Part shown: in pieces, positions 22,001 through 34,000 of the stretch
Layout of the letters: each line of letters begins with the position of its first letter
Numbering within the stretch: position 1 is the stretch's first letter
NCBI GenBank assembly: GCA_039090855.1
Contig: CM077034.1
Location: 11,362,984 to 11,426,983 of the forward strand
DNA: 64,000 nt
Direction: 5' to 3'
Source of the DNA: Macrothele yani
Lineage: Eukaryota > Arthropoda > Arachnida > Araneae > Macrothelidae
Notes under the pieces: generated by a model
What the model was told of the DNA's origin: nothing
Databases searched by the model: none
The model's input: only the letters and a program-made list of their open reading frames with translations
Position numbers and translations under genes: made by a program

Positions 22001-25000
22001 CAAGGAACACCCCTTAATTTTTTTAGAGAAATCTGAGACCATGATGGTACGACCCTGCCTGAGTTGAAATGGAACCCATCCTTATTATTCTGAATCCGAC
22101 ATTTTCTCTCTTGAACTAAGCTCGGGTTCCTGCAGTTTAGCCTTCATTCTGATCTTTGTATATCGCTAGAAACACTAACCACATTTGTCTTTAAATTCCT
22201 CACTGACCTTTAGGATTTGGTCAACCCAAACGGAACTGAAAAACAGTATTTATATTAGGGCTAACTTCTGAGTAATCGACATTTCCCCGTCAGTGGTCAC
22301 TTTTCCCAGGTTTCACTGTACTTGATAACACCAATTACAGGGTTCCCACTCAATTGTAGAAATGAAATACCCTGACTTTTCCAGGAAAATTTGTCACAAA
22401 ATTCCAGACCATACTTTTACAATTCACGGCACTTTTACAGTAGAAAAACTAGGATTTCTACTCAATATGCAATAAAAGCAACCTAAGAAAAGATTATCTC
22501 AAGTGTATTAACATAACATTCATAATAAAACCATATACCTTACTGGTAATTAGCAATCAAAATACAGTACTTTAAAATACAATTAAAGCCTAGTTTTATG
22601 ACTCAGTGAACTGGCAAAAATAATTGCTAAATTGGGGGTATCATTAAACCAGGGAACCTTAAGCAAAATTGGGACCCTAAGGAATTGGCTGTATTAACTT
22701 ACATTACTTGGAAAAATATTTTTTTTTTAAGTTCAGTAATTTCTTCGAACGTTTTTTTTTTTTTTAACGTTAAGGATAGACATTTGCAATGAACTGGTAC
22801 AGTGCAACAATGAGGAGGGTGATGCATTGTTGTTTTTTTGCTGAAGCACTTTAATTTGGTCCTAAGTTCTTTTTTCTTTGCATTTCCAGCCCCTTTTTTT
22901 TTCTTTTCTACATCCTTTCTTCTCCTCTAGTGCAGAATGAGTCCATGACATCTTCATGCTCTATATAACATCTCAGGGGTTATTTATTGGCACGGATAGT
23001 AGACCACCATATGATTTCACTGCATCACATGTACTACGTAGAGCAATTTAAAGATTTTTCCTGTAGATTTTCAACAAGAATGTCTTTATTTATTGAAAAA
23101 CCTGACTCTGACGAGGCACTGCCATGGATAAAGTCATAACAATTCTCACTACTTGCCACAGCTTTTTAAATTCTTAGTTATTCAGGTATTTTGAAAGAAA
23201 AAAAAACAACAAATGTAATTGTCCTTCAGGATGACGCTTTAACGTCTGTAACTTCTGTTTTACACGTACTGTAAAGTGGATACAGTCTGTGGTGGTGCAT
23301 TAACTTATTCAATTAAAATATAAATCGGTTAGAAGTCCTAAAGATGTTACTTACGGAATTGCGTGTTCAGTCCAACGTCAGTAGTTATTGAGTTTCTTTG
23401 TCCAAAGTTGAGTCTTGCTTCAATATGGTCAGTTGCTAGGGTTAGTTCGAGAGCCATTTCGTTATAAGTTGTACCCCACTTCGGACATGTCCAGATGTTA
23501 GGGTTAGCTCCGTTTTGGCTATGTCGACATCATGTTGAATAGGTAACGGTTTCCAGATAATAATTAAAAATTCTTGAGTTAAGAGTTCCACGTCGTATTT
23601 GGCCTTTAGGGCTATCTCGTCAATGCTGCGCTCTCTTGGAAATGCTGAGGAAGTCTTTCATTGACGAGATAGCCCTAATACGACGTGGAACTTCAAGTTG
23701 TATGTAAATAGTAACTCTTAACTCAAGAATTTTTAATTATTATCTGGAAACCTTTACCCACTCAATATGATGTGGACACAGCCAGAACGGAGCTAACCCT
23801 AACATCTGGACATGTCCGAAGTGAGGCACAACTTATAACGAAATGGTTCTCGAACTAACCCTAGCAACTGACCATATTGAAGCAAGACTCAACTTTGGAC
23901 AAAGAAACTCAATAACTGCTGACGTTGGACTGAACACGCAATTCCGTAAATAACATCTTTAGGACTTCTAACCGATTTATATTTTAATTGAATAAGTTAA
24001 TGCACCACCACAGACTGTATCCACTTTACAGTACGTGTAAAACAGAACTTACAGACGTTAAAGCGTCATCCTGAAGAACCTTGTGGTCACGTAATTGTAT
24101 GTGAACTTTATGATAGAATCACATGAGATATAATGACATGTAATTGTGTATTTTTCGTGCAAAATAAAGAGAAATCTTTTTTCCACCCTTTATCCACTTT
24201 GTTTGTAAATGTTGAAAATTACTGCTTGGCACGATCTACTGATAATGCTGGTAAAATGTTACTATCATGCAGAAGTTGCAGCAAGTTACCAATTCGTTTT
24301 TCACATAGTACAGCATTAGAACACAGTAGATGAGGATCGAAGTGATGACAAAATCTTAACACTCGGTAGGTCTGACAAGGGATCACTCATTTTCCAGGAT
24401 ACTTGTGTGAAGTGAAAAACAGCAAAAGTGAAAAACTGCAATTTTCCCCAACTTTTTTGGACAAAATCAAATTCCCTGACAATTCCGGGTTTTCCCTGAC
24501 CCGTGGGAACCCTGCAATTATACACACTGATAATGTACATTTTTTACACCAAATTATTTAATTACATGCTTCACAGGCCTAACTGGGTTAAGACCTTGAA
24601 TCAGAATCAAATCCACTTGCAGGACACCTTCAACTATGACTTCCTGAAAAGCAAGAGAGATAGCTGCCTCAACTTCCCCAAAGCTCAAATTAATTACAAC
24701 TAATGTGATACGAATGAACTTTCCATTCTGTACAATACCTTCATCAAGCCACATTCACACTTGTTTCAAATGAATTAGCACCCAATCAAAAACTTAGATA
24801 AAAACAATATCTGCAGAAAAACACATATTCAGCACAAACCTACAAACAAACATACATGCATAAAAAAATAATAATAAAATAAAAAGTTGCCTACCTCAAC
24901 ACTTATGTTGGATCCCATCAAATTGTAATTATTAAGATTCTGAATGGCTTTTTCAGCTTCCTCTGATGTGCTCATATGCTGCAAACAAAAAATTACTTAT

Positions 25001-28000
25001 CAACAAAAATATTTTCAACTAAAATTTACTTAGTTAAAAATTCTATCAGAGACAAATTGTCATAAATTTCACAAGGGAAATATAATAAATAAAACAAACA
25101 GAATTCAGCAATTTCCAACTGAGTGTAACATACACAATGTATAAAAAAGACAAGAATATAATAATTACAGATAACAGTTTTAACTCTAAAGAGTCATTTT
25201 TGCAAGTATCCCCCTAGGGACTTCATAGAATGATTCAGGAACTTGTTCAGGGGTCAAGGTGCCAATAGCATTATTTGCAATTTGCTGCTTAATAGTAAAG
25301 AAAGCATAACTGTTTTTCAGGGTTCCCACTCAATTGACGAAATGAAATTCCCCTACTTTTCTAGGTTTTCCAGGAAAATTGCCACAAAATTCCAGACCAT
25401 ACTTTTACAGAAGAAAAACTAGAATTTCTACTCAATATGCAGCAAAATTGAAAAAGCAAAGATTATCCTAAGCATATTAACATAACAGATTAATAATAAA
25501 ACCACATACCTTACCAGTAATTAGCAATCAAAATATTTTAAAATACAATTAAAGCCCAATTTTACAACTCAGTGAACTGGCAAAAATAATGGCTGAATTT
25601 TAAATGACTGGGACTCTTAAAAGTGATCAAACATCAATCCCACGCAATTATCTAAAAATTAGACGAATCCCTGGAAATTTAGAAGACACAAGGTGGCAAC
25701 ATCAATGGCCATGCTGGATGGAAAATCCAACAGGCTTGGTTGCCAGACCTGTGAAGTAGTAAGACGCAAGAACTTCTAGCGATGATCTAGTGTATATAGA
25801 TCCAAAATTTGAGAGGTAATGTACCTTAATAAATTTATCCTCGATAATTCCCGTTAAATAATTATAATGCATTTAAGGTTATCATTAAAACGAGGGAACT
25901 TTAGCAAAATCGGGACCCTAAGGAATTGGCTATATCAACTTACATTGCTTGGAAAAATAAATTACTTTTACATGTACACATTTTTTTTTTTCTTAGTTTG
26001 GTAATTTCTTCGATTTCTTTGCTTTGAATGTTGTTGTTTTTTCTGATTCAAGTCGTGCTCTTTTTTACCGAAGCACTTCCCAAGTTCTTTTCTTTGCCTT
26101 TACAGCCCTTTTTTTTTTCTTCTCTAGTGCAAGCTGATATTGAGTCTGTGACATCTTCAAGCTCTGTAACATCTCAGGAGTTATTGGCGCGTATAGTAAA
26201 CCACCATATGATTTCACTGCATCATATGTGCTATGTAGAGCAATTAAAAAATTTCCAGTAGATTTTCAACAAGAATGTATTTGCTTATTGAAAAACCTGA
26301 CTGATGAGGCATTGCCATGGGATAAAGTCATAATGATTCTCTCTACTTGCCACATCTCTTTAAATTTTTCTTTATTCAGGTACTTAAAGAAAAAAACATC
26401 CAATCATGTGTTTTTCGTACAAAATAAAAAGATATCTTTTTTCCACTTTGTAAATGTTAAAAATGGCTGCTTGGCACGATCCGCTGGTAAGATGTTACGT
26501 CGTGCAGAAGTTGCAGCAAGTTATCCATTCATTTTTCACATAGTACAGCATTAGAACATAGTAGACGAGGATCTAAGCAGGACATAGACCTCATGGTCGA
26601 ATAATTTATTGGACTATTTTTAATAATCTTGCTGGTCATATTAATCGGGAATTTTTTTATTTTTTTAGATTCAGTGACAAATTTGTCCTTGCATTCAGAG
26701 CAGGGGTGCTTAATTCTGTGAAATCAAATTTCCTGAAACCAAACCCAAATTTCCTATAATTAACGTACTTACAAAAAAAAAAATCAGAATATATGTGTTA
26801 CATTCGTAATTTATTTTCCAAGTTCTGATATTTTTTTTAAAGAACAGTGGCCTTTATAAAATTTTACTAATTGCAAATTTCCAGTGTTTGGCCCTTCAAA
26901 GCTATAAATAATACTTATAAAAAGTAAAATACTGAGAAAAAAAAATAAAAAAGCTGCTCAGGAAATCTTTGTCATTGCATTGAAACCAATGACAAAGATT
27001 TCCTGAGCAGCAACCAGCAGGCATCCCAAAGGGAAGGGGGAGGGGTGAACAAAAAGTCAGCAGGGAGATCCTCCCTAGATCTCTTTGATGATGAGATGAG
27101 AAGTCTTGAAGGTCAAAAGCAGCAGACAGAGTGGGTGGGCCACTAAGCCCTAGGGTGGGGCAGGAGCAAAGAGGCACTGCCAGGAAAAGAAAGGGGTGAG
27201 AAATTTCTGTTTGGAGTAGCTCTGGGCAAAACCCAGCACTAAACCACAAAGGAAAGCAAACAGTTAACACACTTTTAGAAGACAAATATAACATTAGGTG
27301 GGGGTGGGGTGGGGGGTGATCTCTCCCAGCTGAATTGGGTAGACACAGAGTGGACCTGTTTCTCTTCTCCTCAGTCCGATTTCTCAACTCCCAGTGGAAT
27401 TGAGTTTTGCTTTGGCCACCAACCAAGGGAAAAGACAGTGACAGGCCTTGCCACTGGCTATAAAATAAAATTTCTGAAGGAGAGAAAAAAAAAAAAAAAA
27501 AAAAAAAGCCGAAAATTCCAGTACAACGTTGAAAATTTCCATGAAAAAAAACGCCGAAAATTTCCGGTGGGGAAAAAAAAATAAAATGCCGAAAATTTCC
27601 GGAGTACAACGTTGAAAATTTCCGGAATTTCCGGAAAATAAGCACCCCTGATTCAGAGGCACCACTTTTTTAAATGTAGCTCATGGCAGCAATTCCAATA
27701 TAAACTTCATTTCTTCTGTGGGATTTAATGGAAGACATCTATCTTCGCTAATTTAAAGGGACTGGGAGCTTCCCTTATCAGTTTATGTTTGACAAATCTT
27801 GCCATTATTTGCCTTAACAGTTCTTATCAGTTTATGTTTGACAAATCTTGCCATTATTTGCCTTAACAGTTCCGCCAAGGAGCTGTACAGAAAAGGAATC
27901 ATAGGTGAAGAACTTTGAAATTATTTTAGAAATAGCTCCAAAATAGAAGCAACTGATATAAAAAATATTTTTTTGCCAAAATTAACTTATTGTTACATGC

Positions 28001-31000
28001 ATCTTTGATGTTTCCAACAGATACAGTTTGTGGTAAATCTTTCTTTGCTGTTTCAAAATATTTTTTTTAACATGAGGGAAGAAATCCAGCACTCATTCAG
28101 CAACCCTAACATTTTCCACGCACCTAATTTGGCAGAACTTAATTGAAAAGACAGGACTGTTTGTTAGGGCTATGAAATCTGCCTGCCTTGCTGGACTGTC
28201 TTTGAACAATCTATACATTGCTTGAAATAAGAAATTTAACTTCCACATTGTTAGAGTTTCCTCTCTGGAACGCTCCGTGAATTACATGGAGACTACATGT
28301 CCCAATATTTAATAAAGAATTGTCTTTGTTTTCCTTAAGTACATCACAAATATGTCTCCAAAATTTAAGATTCACATGTGGCCCATCCATAGAATTTTGC
28401 AAAAGATTTTCCAAATTTAAATCTGATGAGCCTTCACGAAATTTTTCATATAAATCCTAGGCTGTAGAATGGCCAAGGAAAACTGAATTAAAAAACAAAC
28501 CTTCACTTCATTAGAATTTTCAGGCCAGTATCTAATTATTAATATTAAGTCCATTTGCCCTTTTTAGGCAACAGCATTCAGAGCTTCATCAGCACATAGT
28601 ACAAAATACGACCGTGAAATTTCTTTCAATTGCAAAGAATGAAAACAAAAAGGAACAAACCAAAAGTAACGAAGTACGCCATTTTCGTGCTCCCCAAGGT
28701 GATATTCTTCGCTACCTCACTCACTATCAGGGAACATTGCTTGAAATATCTGTGCTGCATCCTTGAAGCCATTGTAGAATAAGTGTGTCATCACTGAAGC
28801 CTGGAAGTTGAGGCAAAATGCCTTATAATGCTTTTTTTGGGCTTTTCGGCTCATATCTGAAGAAAATGCGTTTTTATATTTTTAATGCCTTTTTTTGCGT
28901 ATACTCAACAAATGCACTATTAAAAAATGATTTCTTCTTAAGAATGCTATAAAATAAAAGTTTTGATTCCAATCTAGCATGCAGTACGTAGTGTTTCCGG
29001 GTAAACACGTATTTTTTTTAAGTTATTCATTTCTTTTAAAAACTTTTTTAGGGTATAGGCGTACAAACCATAAGGTAGGTGGCATTTTCTCTAAAATGAA
29101 ATCACAGTCAGCAGACATTTGAAAGCAAACACGAGTACAATCGGTAAATTCAAAACAAGGTGCTCCAATTTAAGCAGCGGTTGCAGACGCATGCACAGAG
29201 TCTGCGATGGTCGGCATCTCTCTTTATGTTTTGCTCTCCCTAGAATCCTATATGATAGTTTCTGTGCATGGCAGAAGTAGCCGAATCCAGTCAGATAACA
29301 TTGTAACCAATCAAGCTAGAGTGAAAGCTAAGAATGCACATACACACATAAGACCTTGAATGCAAGTGCAAAACAAGGGAGGAAGATTCCGTTAGTTTGC
29401 TACCCCTAATAGATCTCGCCTTGCATCCAAGTGAAACAATAATGCCGAAAACTGCTTCTTCAAGCAGTGCTAATTTAAGTCGGTATGTTCAAGAGTATGG
29501 AAGTGATATCTTGTCCACTGATGGAATGGTGTTGTTTTGTAAAATATGCAATACGAAACTGAATTACGAAAAGAAATTCTTCATTTCACAACATTTGGCA
29601 ACAGCTAAACATAAAGCTGCTGTTATTCGGAAGATTGGTGAAAAAAAGACATGTTTGATTTTGTCGTTCGCTTCTACTTCGAGCAAGCAGTCACAGTTTG
29701 CAAGTGATTTGTGCCATGCTTTTATAGATGCTGGAATACCTTAGTGGAAGCTCAAAAATAATTCACTGAATAATCTTTTGGAGAAATATACAAAGGAAAA
29801 TATTCCGTGTGAAGCAACTTTGCGGAAAACATACTTAGATTCCAGCTACGTCGGTATAATGAAAAAAATACGAGAAGATGTCGGGGATAGGATAAAAATA
29901 TCTGGATCAGTATCGATGAGACAACCAGGGATCATAGCATACTTCTGGAAAATTTTAGGTAGAAATTTTAGGAATTTTTGGAAAAATTTTAGGAAAATTT
30001 TAGGAGTGTATTTCAATAAAAACTAGATGTATATTTGTATACATCTAGTAAAACAACTTCGTATACATTGTAAAGAGTTTGCTTCACACCCTTCAACCAT
30101 ATATACTGATAGACTGCGCATGACATAAAAATTTCTGGCTCCAACATAAAATCACATGACATCAGTCAAAAAGATGGGTTACACCTGCTGTGCTTATGGT
30201 TACTCTGAGCGATATAGTAAAGGAAGTTCTATGATTTTGCATGGGTAAGAAACGAATTAAATACCTAAGTCAATAAAGTTCAATTACTTAACCAGAAACT
30301 TGCAGCTATTGATATAAAAATATAGTAACTTAAGAAAAAAATGGAATGCATGTTCCAAATTCTTCGCAAATGTTCATCACATTATAAATCACAAAATGTA
30401 AACAACCCAATCATGCATGTATATAGCTCATAAGTAAACTTACCTGAAGAGTTTTCATTATATATGAGGCGCATTCACATAATACACCGAAAACACTGAA
30501 GTTCTGCAGCGTAAATTAGTAATCATAACAGCATTTTTACACGAAATTTGGAGTCTGATGATGATGATGATGAGCCCAATGTTGGAGCCATGGCGGCTTT
30601 GATGCAGCTATTGCCAATGCGCAGTCCATTAGTATATATGGTCGAAGTTCACACCCAAATTTTTTGCATAACGTCTAATGTCTAAAGTTTAAGTATGATT
30701 TACTTCTAATGTTCAGTTCTTATCTTTTCACGTGTTATTATCATATTCAAGTATATTTACCACATTCAAGTTTCACTTTGAACATTAATATGCTGTTGAA
30801 CCAGAAGCAATTCACGATTTTCACAGTAAAGTTTTCAGGTTTCACATTAAATTATAATATCCTAAAAAGGTAATTAAAAACCAAGAACTATGTACAATTG
30901 TTCACTGAATTACTTTTTTCATATTATTGTTTCAACCTTTTCCTGATAAGCCTATCCTTTTCTGCTTCCACCACAACTAATTTACTTTCAGTTTTCTTTA

Positions 31001-34000
31001 TTTCAGCTGAACCTTGTATGATCAAGTTAGAGGCAACTGCTATTTCAACAGTATTTTGTTTTTCTACAGCTTTTCTCATTCTTTCTGTTCCCTCTTGAAT
31101 TACTGCTAGGGAGGCTTCTTTATCTTTTTTAAGCCTATTTATTTCTGCATCATTTTCTTTTATTTTGTCATCAAACTCAGCTTTTCTCTTTTTTCTCTAG
31201 CTGCTTTTCCTTATTTTCCCCTCTCTTTCTGCTTCCTTTCTTTTACCTTTTTTATTCTTCTTCCTTCAGCTTATCAACATACTCTTTATAAAATTTATGT
31301 GAATCACGAACACTATTTAACAAATTTCTTGTTATGGGAACTTTACTTACACATCCATAGTGTTTAATGGCCCCTTTAACTATTCTTAATGATGTTATAG
31401 TCGAGTCTTTTAAGTTAGCCTTGTCCTTCCTTAACAGAGCAGTGTTAACCGAAAATCCCCTTTCTGCATCAGCATTACCATGAGGTAAAACTAAAATTGA
31501 CTTGATGAGTTTAGCAAGATTTGAGTATTTTTCTTTTCCGCTAGAGTCTTTAATACTAAATATATTACGCCAGTAATGATCAATCCGCACTGGAATGTGC
31601 CCTTCCTCTGAAAATTTCACTAGTTCATCTAGAGTTGGCTCATCAGAATTTAAAAGTTTCCACTCTCCTCTTACTCTATCAATTTGTTCCTCAGAAAGAT
31701 GCAAAACACTTGAAATTCTGGTTATTCCCGAAAGTCCTTCAGTGACTGAAAGTTGAGTTGACTCTTTCTTTGGTTCTTTTACCTTTAAAACTTCTATGTC
31801 TCTTAGCTTTTGATTGCAGAATGGCAAATTTGACTTTAAATATTTTGTGGTTGCAATTAGTGATGATCTTACATCTAAGAGAAATAATTTCTGCCTGGTC
31901 TCCTGAACATTCCTGAGGAGATTTTTTGTCTTCATACCAACTGCTAATTCCCCTAGTTTTTTTCCATGAATTTTTGTTTTCAAAATCTACATTCTTTAGG
32001 TCTTCTCCAAATTTCCCTGCAATAACATCATCTTGGATAAACTGAGCCAGAACATTCCTCATTAAAGTATTTAAATCAGAATATAAGTGGTGTATTTTTG
32101 GTTCTTCACTCTGATAACATAATGAAAACTTTTCAAAATTTTGGTGTGAAAATGAAATTAATGCTAAATAGCAAGGAGTTAGCTCATTTTTCAGGAAACA
32201 GTGGATTCTTTTATACCTTGCTGAATTGCATAGTTGTTTTTCAAATATTTTTTGAGATGGCAAGAAGTTTAAAAAATATTCTGTAATATTTAGCCATTGA
32301 TCCAAGAGCCTCTGGGCTACAGAACCAACGGTTAACCATCTGTTGCTGACATGAAGCAAAAGAAATTTGGCTGTGACCAATGTTATATCCTCGACAGATT
32401 TATAATCCTCTCGTCTTGCAGCACTACTCTTTAAAAAGTAATGCATGTCAGTAGCAAATTCGTCAAAATCTATATTTAAACTTGTCAAAAATTTTTTAAA
32501 TGTATTACTAACAACACGCAGGTTGCAAAAACCTAGTTACAAAGATTTCTGGCCTGTTTCTTGTTTTACAACTTCATTGAATTTGCGTAAAAAGCACTTA
32601 TTTACATTTGGGCTGTCCATGGATACACAAACAATTCTGTTCAACGAAATATTGAAGGACGATAACACATCAAGAATTTCTTTTAGCAAAATATCTGCTG
32701 TTGCATGACCCAGAAAAACGCTTGTTAGGTATCGGCAAGAAACAGAATTTATTTCTGAAGACCAGTACCTGAGATACACATCCAACTGCCGTTTCACTTG
32801 CGCATTTGTAGTTTCATCAAATGCAATAGTAACCTTTCCTGGGCTACTAGATGCAATGTCTTTTTTCAAATCCTCTTCAAAATATTTTGACAATCCATGC
32901 GATATCACATAAGCAACTTTTTTTTCTTTAAGTTGCATTTTGGCTGCAATAGCAGAATCAGGAAACATTTCTTTGATAAGTTCAACTGTTTCAGTGCATG
33001 AAACAAAAGACATATTGTCCTTAGCAACTTTCATGGCCCATAATGCTTCGGCTTTAGCCAACTGTAAATCATGACTCAGTACTTCACTAATATTTGTTTT
33101 GGGCTGAAGATCCTGTCCTCCAAAGGCTTTCAAGGATGGACTTATTTTGAAATTTACTTTGAAATTTCTGCAAATGTTTTTTTCCTTTATGATGTGCTTT
33201 TACTTGTGAAAAGCCACTATTAGAAATATTGAAAATTTCTGAAAACAATATACACTTAGCAGAAAATATTGTTTCAGTTGCAGAACACCATTCTTTCAAC
33301 TTCACTCCGTCTAATTCTTTGGCGAGCCACGCATCTTGAAATTTCGTTTTGGATTTAGGCATCTTAAACACTTGTATTACTAACCAGAAAATGAAAGGGA
33401 AGTACAAAAACACGTTCCAATATTGCAAAACCAGACAACTTCTTGAAGTTAGGCTGCGAGGATGTCAGAAGATAGAAAAAAAAAAAAAAAAAAAAGCAAG
33501 TCACCACTAGAGAACTGAACCTGCACACAGCACAGAGAACACCATAAAAGACGCAAAACCAGAAACTATCATACGCATCTCACGCAAGTTCAGTCAAAGC
33601 GAGTCGGAGCAGAGATATATTGCGTATCAAAGGTCGTTGTCGCCGACGCACGATCGAAGGTTAATGATCACGTGCTCTACTGCCTGCCCCGATAACACTC
33701 AGCTACCATCCCATCGTCATTACCGGAGGTTACGGAAGGAGACCACATGTTTCCTCTTTGCTTCCACCCACCTGCGGTTTACAATAACAAAACATCAGCA
33801 GAAAGAGGAGGTTCCACGAGGCATGTTCAAAAATAAAGTACGATCTTCTGCATGCCACTGAGTTCGTCTGCAAAGCGCAAACCAGGGGTGAAAATGACCC
33901 CTCCCCTTTTCCCTTAGATCTCTTGTTACTCTCGAAAACTGTCCGAAGGCACAAAAAGGAGCGCCCGCCCCGAAGCAAGTGCATCTCGATGGCGTCATTT

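Noticed and set aside
26902..27645. 247-codon minus-strand protein gene
   Set aside because: It lies within a MITE with an exact 8-bp duplication, is low in complexity (F/S/P runs from polypurine tracts), and has no domain or intact partner.
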